DNA of 64,000 nt, taken from positions 310,001-374,000 of the forward strand of contig NZ_JAHEBT010000053.1 of the NCBI RefSeq assembly GCF_024642105.1, written 5' to 3'. Below the pieces are notes generated by a model. It saw only the letters and a list, made by a program, of their open reading frames with translations. It was not told the origin of the DNA and ran no database searches. Numbering within the stretch: position 1 is the first letter of the stretch; every line of letters begins with the position of its first letter. A program made the translations under genes and the position numbers. This document shows positions 29,018-38,300 of the stretch, piece after piece. This DNA comes from Flavobacterium sp. GTDB lineage: Bacteria; Bacteroidota; Bacteroidia; Flavobacteriales; Flavobacteriaceae.

Positions 29018-29371
29018 TTAATCCAGCATTTCCAAGCTTTTTTTTACGATATCATAGCGTAATACTAAATCCGCAACCATTTCTTTTAAACGTTGGTTTT
29101 CCCTCTTGAGTGCTACTACTTCATCACTGGTAGCTTCTCTTGTTATATCGCCTGATAATCTTTTTTTACCAGCTTCTAAAAACTCTTTATTCCACTTATA
29201 AAACTGAGATTCATTAATGGAATACTTTCTACATAATTCTGCAACAGACATTTCAGCTCTTAATGCTTCCATAACGATTTGTATTTTCTGTTCTGAACTA
29301 AAGATTCTTCTAGTGTTTCTGCGAATCTCTTTAATGTAATTTTCAGTTGTTTGCTTTCTTGGTGTTTTCAT
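29018..29371 (-). CDS. IS3-family transposase OrfA
   Basis: 117 residues with an HTH_Tnp_1 domain (IQIVMEALRAEMSVAELCRKYSINESQFYKWNKEFL) and a C-terminal leucine-rich helix (VVALKRENQRLKEMVADLVL), as usual for the DNA-binding partner of OrfB. It appears intact. Confidence 0.9.
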   Translation of the reverse strand: MKTPRKQTTENYIKEIRRNTRRIFSSEQKIQIVMEALRAEMSVAELCRKYSINESQFYKWNKEFLEAGKKRLSGDITREATSDEVVALKRENQRLKEMVADLVLRYDIVKKSLEMLD

Positions 29372-29449
29372 AATAATTCAAATTTAAGGATTTTGAAAAC
29401 ACTCTCTTAGTTTTGACTTAAATCAGTACACTTTTTGCTGACGATTTAC

Positions 29450-29528
29450 AATTTTTTTAGGGTCATTTTTTTTGCAAAAGTCTCAAATCTGAATTAAAAT
29501 AGTTCGAGACTACTCCTCTCTGCTCCAC
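29450..29528. repeat. attL-like repeat of element B
   Basis: This segment matches 60511-60590 over about 79 bases with one mismatch. It contains an AGTCTC/GAGACT inverted pair, TTCGAGAC (a T-arm-like motif) and CTGCTCCAC, then diverges; the left copy continues as CCACCA. The 5' arm of the AGGGTCA hairpin seen in the right copies is missing, next to the IS3 end. It encodes, antisense, the recombinase tail VEQRGVVSNYF. Confidence 0.75.
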
Positions 29529-31034
29529 CATAAGGGACTTAACTAAATTTTTAGTTAAGTCCTTTTTCTTTTTAGCTCGTAAACCCCTATTAATACTGGC
29601 TATTTCATTTAAGATTGGATTCAAACTAGTGGTTCGAACTTTTTTATTTTCAAATTGAATATTTTTTTCAAATATCGAACCAATTATTCTTCTTTTATGT
29701 TCTAAATCAGAGTTATCGTATTGATAATCAATAGCCACAAACTTCTCTGTAGCGGTTTTATACAGCTCCACTAGCTTTTTACTGTCCTCTGAGCTTGCTT
29801 CTTTAGATTTGAGTTCCGCTCGTATATTCTCGTAACGTTGTTTTGCTGATTCGTATCCTGCTTTGTCCATATCACCATCGATGTACAAATCTTGTAGCTT
29901 GATTAATTTGTCTTCAATTGAGTTTAGATTTTCATAATGCTTTGCTCCTAATGCTTTCTGCTTGGTCTCTTCGGTTAGTTTCTCTTTGATGATTTCAAAA
30001 TACAATTCTTGAAATTGTTTGTCAAAGTTGATATCTGATAGAAAAGCATTGACCATATCGTGCACTTCGTCTGATGTATATCTTCCCTTACAAGGACTCA
30101 CACAGTGATAATAGCTATAGTATTGCGTTCTTCCTTTGGAGGTACTGGCTCTCATTTGTTTGTTACAAACAGGACACAATAAAAATCCTTTCAAAGGAAA
30201 GTTTTCATTGTGTGCTTTAGGGACTTTTTGATTCCCTCTTTTTCTGTTGTACATCACTTGCTGTACTTTATCAAATAATGCTTTGGTAATGATAGGTTCA
30301 TGAATTCCTTCTACAATGGTTTCTTTCTCTTCTTTATAGGCTTTTATAAACACTCCCCCATAATACAAATGATTGTCTAAAACTTTAGCAAAAGCAGTTT
30401 TACTCGAATTAAATCCTTTGGCTTTTAGTTTGTAGAGTATCTCATTGCGTCTGTAGTTTCCTGTTGCCATCAGCTCAAAAGCTTCCTGAATGTATTTAGC
30501 ATCCTCATTTGGAATCAAAAGAGGCTTTTTAATGGCATCTTTTCCATTATCGTATCCTTTGGGTGCATAACCCACATAACGTCCTTCTTTGAATGCTCTT
30601 CGCATTCCTGAGATAACATTGAGCGAGCGGCGGTGGTTTTCTACCTCTGGCATTGAGAGATATACCGCAAGCATCAATCCTTGCTCTGGAATGGTTAAAT
30701 CAAGTGGTTGTTCAATAGCATTTACCTGAATGGCTAGTTCATTGAACACTCCTATCATTTGATACGATTCAGCTGTGTTTCGAGAGAATCTGTCCCATTT
30801 GATGAAAATCATTTGGTGTATGTCTTTTTTGTTTTTCTTGCAGTACTCTAACAATTTCTTAAACTCAGGTCGCTTGAATGTTTTGGCAGAGTAGTCTTCC
30901 CTAAAGATATGGAGCACATTGAAATTATTGTTTTGACAATAATTAAGCAACTTCTGCTCTTGGTCTCTAAGCGAATACCCTCTCCCTGCTTGCTCATCAG
31001 TGGACACCCTAACGTAAAGTATAACATTTTTCAT
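29463..31034 (-). CDS. Large serine recombinase of element B
   Basis: 523 residues. The resolvase domain has Ser11 in VRVSTDEQ and the WDRFSRNT segment. The recombinase domain, zinc ribbon (CPVCNKQM, CVSPCKG) and coiled coil are in the normal order. It starts at 31034 with ATGA overlap to a 47-aa ORF. As in element A, the last ~22 codons lie within the att-like sequence and the frame ends inside it. It is diverged from the element A enzyme but has the same layout. Confidence 0.9.
   Translation of the reverse strand: MKNVILYVRVSTDEQAGRGYSLRDQEQKLLNYCQNNNFNVLHIFREDYSAKTFKRPEFKKLLEYCKKNKKDIHQMIFIKWDRFSRNTAESYQMIGVFNELAIQVNAIEQPLDLTIPEQGLMLAVYLSMPEVENHRRSLNVISGMRRAFKEGRYVGYAPKGYDNGKDAIKKPLLIPNEDAKYIQEAFELMATGNYRRNEILYKLKAKGFNSSKTAFAKVLDNHLYYGGVFIKAYKEEKETIVEGIHEPIITKALFDKVQQVMYNRKRGNQKVPKAHNENFPLKGFLLCPVCNKQMRASTSKGRTQYYSYYHCVSPCKGRYTSDEVHDMVNAFLSDINFDKQFQELYFEIIKEKLTEETKQKALGAKHYENLNSIEDKLIKLQDLYIDGDMDKAGYESAKQRYENIRAELKSKEASSEDSKKLVELYKTATEKFVAIDYQYDNSDLEHKRRIIGSIFEKNIQFENKKVRTTSLNPILNEIASINRGLRAKKKKDLTKNLVKSLMVEQRGVVSNYFNSDLRLLQKK
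29535..29573 (+). terminator. Terminator inside the 3' end of the element B recombinase
   Basis: A perfect 12-bp stem (29535-29546 and 29551-29562) with a 4-base loop is followed by a T-rich tail on the plus strand. It begins 5 bases after CTCCACCA of the att repeat, the same relative place as the element A terminator after ssrA. It would terminate transcription arriving from an RNA gene ending at the att site. Confidence 0.75.
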
Positions 31035-31174
31035 TTTAAGCTGGCTTTTTTAAGATTGTTAATAGTACAACTGGCTAACATCTCTGCTAGTGCAAGTACT
31101 TCTTTAATTTGTTGGTCTGTTAATTTTTTGTCTCTGTTTTTGTTTACAATTTGTTTGGCTTTTTCAAATTCCAT
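31031..31174 (-). CDS. 47-aa ORF translationally coupled to the element B recombinase
   Basis: ATG at 31174; TGA overlaps the recombinase ATG (ATGA). The core LTDQQIKEVLALAEMLA matches ELTEEQIQEVIIFLSLLA of the ORF in the same position in element A. Predicted helical and charged. The repeated layout suggests a genuine cofactor, for example a recombinase-binding or directionality peptide. No known family recognised. Confidence 0.75.
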   Translation of the reverse strand: MEFEKAKQIVNKNRDKKLTDQQIKEVLALAEMLASCTINNLKKASLK

Positions 31175-31253
31175 TTTACCTCTGGGGTCATCAAGATGTA
31201 GGGTTTACATGTTGCTTGACTTTGGGTAGTGAAGTGCTAATGGGTTATTAGGA

Positions 31254-32228
31254 CTATTGAATTTTATGTGTTAGGGTATTATTAATTACTAAGTGTTTGT
31301 CGTTTCTAAAAATCACCTCTGCTGTTTGGTATTGGTTTAAACCCAACAAGCGTCGTATCTCTTTGGCTTTAGCATCTTTCACTTCTTTTGTACTTTTACT
31401 TTTGACAGTCAAAATACCTTTTGCATCTTTGGTAATTTTGATTTCCTTATAATCACCACTATCTAGTATTTCGAGTATTTTTTGCTCTTTTGCATTGAAA
31501 AACTCAAAGGCTTTCGTGTATTTAAACATACTTTCATCTTCGAAGATAAATTCAAAAAAAGGTCTAATGGGAATATTAAGTACAATTCTCTGGTTAATAT
31601 CATTCAAAAGCTGGTTAACAAAAGCTTTCTTATCAATTTCCAAAGCTATTTCTATCACTCTAAGTTCAAACTCTAATTTATCAGAGTTTATCTTCTTTTT
31701 TATCATTAAGATAGGATTAGTATCATGGATTAATACCGAAAGAAAGGCAGTTCCCAGAATGGTATAAAAAGGCTGAAACACATCACCGATTTGCTGCATG
31801 AATTCATCTAGTTTTTCTGCTGTTAATCCTTCTAAGGCTTCCTGCATGATTTCATCTTGCATATCGGCAGGCATAGCCGCTTTAATGTTATTTTGGATAA
31901 CATCATCGGGTATTTCTTTAAATGAGTCTTCCCCTATCTTGAACATAGATTGGTTGAGATACTCTTTCAATTCAATAATGGTTTCTAAATCCATATTGTA
32001 TTTACGTAGTTCTTTTACAATCATTAGCCAAAGCATATCAAAAGCATTCAGGTGCGCCCACTTTCTAACTTTCTTAGCCTTTGGCTCAAGAGCAGGAGTA
32101 TCAATATACGGAGCATAGTCAATAACCCCTTTTTCTTTCCAATGAAAAAACACTCTGGGTTCTATATCTAAAGCAGATACTGGAACACGATGTTCTATTA
32201 GTTTTGGGAAAAGTTCGAATAAATTCAT
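31254..32228 (-). CDS. MerR-like regulatory protein of element B
   Basis: 324 residues. The N-terminus has a MerR-like arrangement (VSALDIEPRVFFHWKEKGVIDY, then HLNAFDMLWLMIVKELRKYNMDLETIIELKEYLNQ). The long C-terminal part is unassigned, with a closing region KKVRTTS-unrelated to recombinase and rich in Lys/Glu. It occupies the same position as the 304-aa protein in element A, so it probably regulates excision or transfer genes. Divergent from the gene at 32317, with an inverted repeat between. Confidence 0.65.
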   Translation of the reverse strand: MNLFELFPKLIEHRVPVSALDIEPRVFFHWKEKGVIDYAPYIDTPALEPKAKKVRKWAHLNAFDMLWLMIVKELRKYNMDLETIIELKEYLNQSMFKIGEDSFKEIPDDVIQNNIKAAMPADMQDEIMQEALEGLTAEKLDEFMQQIGDVFQPFYTILGTAFLSVLIHDTNPILMIKKKINSDKLEFELRVIEIALEIDKKAFVNQLLNDINQRIVLNIPIRPFFEFIFEDESMFKYTKAFEFFNAKEQKILEILDSGDYKEIKITKDAKGILTVKSKSTKEVKDAKAKEIRRLLGLNQYQTAEVIFRNDKHLVINNTLTHKIQ

Positions 32229-32236
32229 CTTTTTGT

Positions 32237-32277
32237 ACCTTAAGTTACGCGAATGTAACGTTTTTCATCTTAAGTTT
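32237..32277. promoter_or_regulatory. Candidate operator between the MerR-like gene and the divergent gene
   Basis: An inverted repeat GTTAC(6)GTAAC (32244-32259) is flanked by two direct copies of CTTAAGTT (about 32239-32246 and 32270-32277). This is the only symmetric element between the divergent starts and could bind the MerR-like protein. Confidence 0.5.
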
Positions 32278-32316
32278 GCAAATGGAATTAAAAAAATAAT
32301 TAAAAAAAAGTACAAA

Positions 32317-32709
32317 ATGCACAGAACAGAAAGAAAATGCAAAAATCCCGAATGTGAATCAGTCATCGAATACTTTGAGAACCCAAAGAAGCTATTTTGC
32401 AACGCTAGTTGTAAAAACCGTTTTCATTACTTATCCGATAGAGAAGAAAACCACGAGGTATATGAATTCGAAAAGGCATTAAAAACCAATTACGAAATAG
32501 CGATACATTTCTTTAACCAAAACATCTTTGAAGTGGATGCCAAAGTAGCCAAAGCACTCGGATTCAAAAGAAATGTTTACATGGGTATTAAACAATTTTC
32601 ACCAAGTGAAAAGCTCTATAATTCTTTAAAGAGAATTAAAGACATTTTCTTTTTATACGACATTGAAAAAGACCTAATTCTTTTTTACCAATACAATGAG
32701 GTAAACTAA
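32317..32709 (+). CDS. Zn-finger-like hypothetical protein of element B
   Basis: I take the ATG at 32317 (130 residues), because the 28 residues of the longer frame cross the operator region. The N-terminus has four cysteines in CKNPECESVIEYFENPKKLFC ... CKNRFHY form, a zinc-ribbon-like knuckle, followed by an alpha/beta region. The same spot in element A holds an unrelated RHH/coiled-coil gene. A DNA-binding role is plausible. Confidence 0.6.
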   Translation: MHRTERKCKNPECESVIEYFENPKKLFCNASCKNRFHYLSDREENHEVYEFEKALKTNYEIAIHFFNQNIFEVDAKVAKALGFKRNVYMGIKQFSPSEKLYNSLKRIKDIFFLYDIEKDLILFYQYNEVN

Positions 32710-33548
32710 GCTGTTGTTTTGTTTTAATTATTGTTTGTTTCAGTTGGTTTCAACTATTAGAAAATCATTACAAATTCCTATACTAAAAACGCACAACAAC
32801 TCTTAAAGAAAAAAAGGCGATTTGCTGTATGTAAGATAATACTAAATCGATGCCCCCACCAATTTGCAAACCGCCTAAAGATCCCAAATCTTATATATCA
32901 AAGGTAACAATTGTTGTTTTATTAAAACAAATTTGAATTATTAATTTGTATTGAATTGAAAAAAAAAGTTAGTTCGAATTAATAAGCACAAAAACACAAA
33001 CAATAGTATAGAAGAATTTCGAAAGAAAAAACACTATTACCATCAATTAGAAAACATAAAAAAACATTAGATAGAGCTAATAGTCTTTGTTTGTTTTTTT
33101 TAGTATTATTTCGAAATAAAACGAGTATTATTTTTTTAAAGAAATAGCAAAGAAACCAAAAAGAAAATGTAAAAGAAAAGCATTAGAACAACCTAATGAA
33201 TTTATTAGTAAAAAGGCTAAAATAAAAGCCATTAGAAAAACTCTGTGATAACGAAAAGAAAGAAAGCGTTTTTCAACGATTATTAGCTATTTGTTCCTTT
33301 AGAGATTTCTTTGGATTTTTGATTGAAAAAATGGTGTTCAAATAGTAGTCGAAACGTTTTTTTTACCCTCAGTCTTCAGGCAACGTGCTTTTTGCATAAA
33401 AAAAATTATTATTTATAATAATTTTTTTTATGCAACTAATTTGCAGCAATTTTTGTTTTAAATTGAAGCGAAATACTAAATAGCAACTACTGCCTATTTT
33501 TCCTTTAAACATTTGGAATTTACTTTTTTTAGCTGCTAAAGTAGTCAA
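32710..33548. other. 839-bp non-coding region in element B
   Basis: No convincing ORF on either strand. It contains an imperfect 10-bp stem with a 40-base loop (GGCGATTTGC at 32816-32825, GCAAACCGCC at 32866-32875), short hairpins (ATTAG/CTAAT near 33065) and a 44-bp palindrome (33392-33435). It could hold a small RNA or an origin of transfer or replication. Confidence 0.4.
33392..33435. repeat. 44-bp perfect AT-rich palindrome
   Basis: Two 21-base arms (33392-33412 and 33415-33435) are exact reverse complements and separated by two bases. With TTGCA at each end and an A8/T8 core it is strongly cruciform-prone. It could be a bidirectional terminator for the XRE gene at 33549 or a replication/transfer structure. 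Confidence 0.85.
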
Positions 33549-33908
33549 CTATTTACTTTCCAATTGCTGGATTTTATCTTCAAGCATCTTGATATACTTC
33601 TGGGTATAATCATCTACTTTATTAAGGTTATTGGTAATGTTACTTTCTTTACTACCTAATCCTTGTACTTGTTGATTATTAGAAATATTGAAAATATTAG
33701 TTACATCAAAATTAAGTATGTCCGAAGCAGATACCCCAAGAACTTCACTTATCTTTTGAAGCTTAGTAAGTGTCAGGTCGATTTCTCCCCTTTCAATCTT
33801 ACTGTAACCACTAACCGACATTTCAAGTTCTGATGCAACTACCTCTCTAGTTAAGCCTTTTAACTCTCTATACTTTTTAATATTAGCTGAGATGATTTTG
33901 ATATCCAT
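33549..33908 (-). CDS. XRE-family transcriptional regulator
   Basis: 119 residues. Residues 7-62 form a helix-turn-helix of the Cro/CI type (YRELKGLTREVVASELEMSVSGYSKIERGEIDLT). The rest is a short Asn-rich linker and a C-terminal amphipathic helix (MLEDKIQQLES) likely for dimerisation. It is divergent from the secreted-protein operon at 34087; a TCCTAA/TTAGGA palindrome lies in its upstream region. Confidence 0.88.
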   Translation of the reverse strand: MDIKIISANIKKYRELKGLTREVVASELEMSVSGYSKIERGEIDLTLTKLQKISEVLGVSASDILNFDVTNIFNISNNQQVQGLGSKESNITNNLNKVDDYTQKYIKMLEDKIQQLESK

Positions 33909-33948
33909 AGTCTTACAAATGTTTTAATCCTCCTCAAAAGTAGCATAA

Positions 33949-33961
33949 AATCCTAAATTAG
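33949..33961. promoter_or_regulatory. Candidate XRE operator
   Basis: TCCTAAATTAGGA is a perfect palindrome around a central A, 41 bases upstream of the XRE start and between divergent genes, fitting autoregulation by the XRE protein. Confidence 0.45.
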
Positions 33962-34086
33962 GAAAAATTACAACTGCAAAATTGTACTTTAATTAATCAA
34001 TCCTGCTTAATTTGTAAGATTGTACTTAGTAGTTAATCAAAAACTTCAAATCACCAACTTACAAACAACTTAAACCTACGATTGTT

Positions 34087-34974
34087 ATGAAAAAAGTATT
34101 TTTTATTTTGCTTTTCACAATATTTATGGTGTCTAGTAAATCTTACGGAAAGACTACTATTTGTGAAATTACCTTCTTCACCGATAACATTAAGTATGAT
34201 TGTTTAATGGTATTGAATGATTTATCTAGTTATGGTAATAATTATATGAGGGTTGCTTATACCATTAATGGAAATTATATTGTTATAAATCAACAATTAA
34301 GTGTAGAAAAACAACTACTTGCTGATGGTAACACATACATTACTGCGTCGGGTTATAATGTTAGATTTATCACGAATTCTTTAGGACATACTTATAATCC
34401 AGACAAATTAAGTGTTCTCATTAATGCCGCTGGAGTAATTGACCAACCTAAAATAGGCGATTCAAGAAATGCTATGATGCCAGTAAGTTCGTTTAGAGAT
34501 GTTTCAAATGCTTCTTTAGACTATAATTATTTAAAACGCTTTTTTGTTGATGGAGAACCTGAATTGTATTCACTATCCGTTAGTTCGTTTGGAAATCAAT
34601 TACAAATACAAACTCCAAAGCCAAATTCAATTCAAAACGCTACATCAATTGAATTTTATAATAATACAGGTTCTGAAATAAGTGCCTGCTATGCTTATTA
34701 TAATAATAACGATAGATGTTGGACTTCAGTTGGTTGGTATACTATTCCTGCATATAGTTATAAATCAATTAATATCGGAAATTATAGTGGGAATGTTTAC
34801 ATAAGAGGTCGTCAAGGATTAGCCACTGAATGGGGTTCTGGTGACGGACAGTTTTGTGTAGATGCTACACAAGCTTTCAATATAAAATTTGCGGATACTA
34901 AAGACTGTTGGAGTAAAAAGAAATTTTCCAAGTTTTTTGTTGTGTCTGGTGTAAACAAATGGACATTCAATTAG
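34087..34974 (+). CDS. Exported protein with DUF1036-like C-terminal domain
   Basis: 295 residues with a signal peptide (MKKVFFILLFTIFMVSSKSYG). The N-terminal ~170 residues are unassigned and beta-rich. The C-terminal ~110 residues (EFYNNTGSEISACYAYYN ... CWTSVGWYTIPAYSYKSI) resemble DUF1036 domains, a small periplasmic fold. Function unknown. It begins a run of plus-strand genes that includes the M4 protease. Confidence 0.6.
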   Translation: MKKVFFILLFTIFMVSSKSYGKTTICEITFFTDNIKYDCLMVLNDLSSYGNNYMRVAYTINGNYIVINQQLSVEKQLLADGNTYITASGYNVRFITNSLGHTYNPDKLSVLINAAGVIDQPKIGDSRNAMMPVSSFRDVSNASLDYNYLKRFFVDGEPELYSLSVSSFGNQLQIQTPKPNSIQNATSIEFYNNTGSEISACYAYYNNNDRCWTSVGWYTIPAYSYKSINIGNYSGNVYIRGRQGLATEWGSGDGQFCVDATQAFNIKFADTKDCWSKKKFSKFFVVSGVNKWTFN

Positions 34975-35032
34975 AGTCAAATTGAGTTAAAAAAAGTACT
35001 ACAAGGAGTCTATTTTGAAATGAAATATTGCT

Positions 35033-35314
35033 ATGAAATCAGTAGAACAATTGAACAAAGAAAAGGATAATAAAAAATTCAAGCCTCACAATTTACCTAT
35101 CCATGAATATATTAATATGCCCCCTTTTGACTCGGATGAGTTTGATGAATTTTGGGTGCACTATATACAAAATAATGGCGAAAAATTAGAAAAATATCGT
35201 TCTAACTTACATCCTCAAATCTATGTCGTTTTTAAAATTGTAGAACCATATTTTACTTACGAATTTTTTCCTATTGAATTATTTAATCAATTAAATAATT
35301 TCAAATCCCAGTGA
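35033..35314 (+). CDS. Hypothetical protein
   Basis: 93 residues, soluble, rich in Glu/Lys and aromatic residues (FDSDEFDEFWVHYIQ), no signal peptide, no family recognised. It lies 58 bases after the DUF1036-like gene on the same strand and 74 bases before the protease gene. Confidence 0.5.
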   Translation: MKSVEQLNKEKDNKKFKPHNLPIHEYINMPPFDSDEFDEFWVHYIQNNGEKLEKYRSNLHPQIYVVFKIVEPYFTYEFFPIELFNQLNNFKSQ

Positions 35315-35388
35315 TATTTACCTCCTATTCCAATTTAAATTGACCATCTGATTCCAATTCAAAATGACCACCTAAATTTTAAAAGACA

Positions 35389-38300
35389 ATGAAACATCTA
35401 TCAATATTGAAATACCTTTTCCTATTTGGGCTTCTTTATACTTCATCTGTTGCACAAGTTAAACAGATTACAACACCTAATATCAACAACCCTTTTAAGA
35501 CAAAAATTCAGAGTAAAACACTTCAAAAGAAGGTTATTTCTCCTGCAATATCCGTTGTCGATACTACTATTAATCCAACGACTAAAATAGAAACGATAAA
35601 TGGTTCTTTTATGTTGGATTTGAAAGATTTAAGCAATCCGATTGCGAAGAAAGTCCAAAATTCAAAAACAGCAAAAGGAGCAACAAACTCAATTGATTTT
35701 AATACGTGGTTTAATCTAAATTCCAAACATTCTTTTAGATTAATTAATGAAAAAGTAGACGATTCAATCTATTCACATCAGTACTATCAACAGTATTATG
35801 AGGGTTATCCTATAGAAGGAAGTATTTTGATGACACACTCAAATTCTGGAAAACTAAATGCTTCAAATGGGCAAGTTGCAGAATTTGAATATATTGATAC
35901 CCAAATAAACATCACTAAAGAATTTGCATTTGAAAAAGCAAAGTCGTCTTTAAAAGTTGATAATATCATAAAGGAATATCCTATTGAAATTATAGTTTGT
36001 AAAGCCCAATCTGAAACAGACAGAAACAATTTTAAATTAGCATACAAAATAAGAATCGATTCAAACCAACCTTTTACAATGTCAGAAGTATACATTGATG
36101 TTGTTGATGGAAGTGTGCTTAAAAGTATAAGTTTATTAAATGATATTGATACTCCTGCTACAGCTTCAACCATGTATAGCAATGCTCAAACTATAATAAC
36201 AGACAGTTTCAATGGTGGTTATAGACTTAGAGATAATGGAAGAAAAATTGAGACATACAATGCTACAAATTCTTCAGCACTTACTCTTAATGGGTTTACT
36301 GGAGCTACAGATTTTACAAATTCCACAACTAATTGGGGAGGAACCCTTCAATTGAAGTCATTCACAATTGCATCAGCATCTCAAAGTTGGTGGTATACTC
36401 CAATTATTGATGAATTGCCTGAATTTTATATAAAAATCAAAAATGCCCAAGGAACGGTTGTATACACTTCCAATTATTTAAAAGATACTAATCCTACCAT
36501 TACTTTTGACAATCTAAACATATTATTAGTAGAAACTCCATACACAGTAGAGCTTTGGGAATATGATGCTGTAGGGGGAGATGATTTTGGAGGTAACTTT
36601 TCTCTATCCAACTCTGTCGGTAACCAAAATTGGTCGATTGGTGGAAATAGTGGAAGTTATACTATAAATACACTAAACAATCCTGCATTGGATGTACACT
36701 GGGGAATGGAAAAAACCTATGATTTTTACCTTAATGTCTTTAATCGAAATAGTTTTGATGGAACAGGAGCATCAATAAAAAACTATTTAAACCCTCCACT
36801 GGATGTAATAAAATCTGCTAATAATAATGATACTGCGGGATTACCAAATAATGCATTTGCAGCACCGAGTCCGTATAATTTTATGGTATTTGGCTTGGGA
36901 GATGGAATTGTAATGAATCCTGTTGTTGGTCTTGATGTTGAAGGACATGAGTATTCTCATATGGTAATAGCCAATAGAAATCCTGCATTAGGAGGGCTTA
37001 CTTATCAAGGAGAATCGGGGGCATTAAACGAATCCTTTGCAGATATTTTCGGCACATGTGTTGAATTTTATGCAAAACCAACCTCAGCAAACTGGAATAT
37101 TGGAGAAGATGTTACTTTACCATCAGGTTCTTTTTTAAGGTCTATGTCAAATCCTAAATTAAGAGGACAACCTAATACTTATAATAGTTATAATGGATAT
37201 TGGAAAAATCCCATTTGTGGTGACCCAAACCCAAAGAATGATAAGTGTGGTGTTCATACAAATAGTGGTGTTCAGAATTATTGGTTTTATTTGTTATCTC
37301 AAGGAGGAACTGGAACTAATGATTTAGGAAATGTATACTCTGTATCAGGAATTGGATTAAATAAGGCTCGCCAAATAGCTTACTTAAATTTAACCACTCA
37401 TTTAGGTGGACAAAATGCAACTTATCAAGATGCTTACAATGGCTCTTTACTTGCAGCTCAACAGCTATTTGGAAATCCTTCTACTGAATACTCAGCGGTA
37501 AGACAAGCTTGGTATGCCGTTGGTATTGGTAATGACCCAAACAATTATTGTAGTGGTACTACAAAAGTTACCACGATTAATGGCACTATCTCTGATGGAA
37601 GTGGAACAGCGAATTATGGTAACAATGCCAATTGCAAATGGGTGATTGCTCCTGCTGGAGCAACAAAAATCACCTTAAACTTCACAGCATTTAATACTCA
37701 AGCTAATATTGATAAAGTATATGTATATAATGGTCCAGATGACACCTATCCATTATTAGTTACTTGGTGGGGTAATACTCTTCCTCCAACAATTAGTACA
37801 AGTGATGGTGTTGGTGCTATGTGTGTTAAATTTGTTTCAGATGCCTCAACTACTTCAAGTGGTTGGGCAGCAAATTATACTTCAACTATTACTACTCCAA
37901 CTTGTAGTGGTATAACAACTTTATCAACACCAACAGGAACATTTGATGATGGTTCAGGTACTGCTAATTACACGAACAATCAACAATGCGCTTGGTATAT
38001 TGCTCCTCCTTGTGCAACCAGTGTGACTTTGAATTTTTCAACCTTTAATACTGAATTGAATTATGACGGAATTGTTATATACGATAGTTTACAGGCAACT
38101 AATCAAATAGGAGTGTTTTCAGGAACAACTTTGCCTGCATCAATAACATCTAACACAGGCAAGATGTTGGTGGTGTTTGTTTCGGATTACGGAACAGTAT
38201 CTCAAGGATTTACAGCAAACTACACATCAACGGGTTCTTCCTATTGTTCAGGAGTTACCACACTAAATACATCAGATTATGGAACAATAACCGATGGTAG

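Larger units (their letters stand above)
27957..29442 (-). mobile_element. IS3-family insertion sequence
   Basis: OrfA (29018-29371) and OrfB (27996-28997) are bounded by imperfect inverted ends. Both ends share AAAGTG(G/T)ACT and CTAAGAGAGT, with a shorter spacer on the left, so the exact termini are uncertain by a few bases. The element lies directly beside the left att repeat of element B and appears to have cut its outer hairpin arm. Confidence 0.7.

Noticed and set aside
29450..29530. A tRNA gene 3' end at the element B attachment site
   Set aside because: The T-arm-like motif and CCACCA end are suggestive, but the spacing between T-arm and acceptor is about five bases too long and no 5' tRNA half is present.
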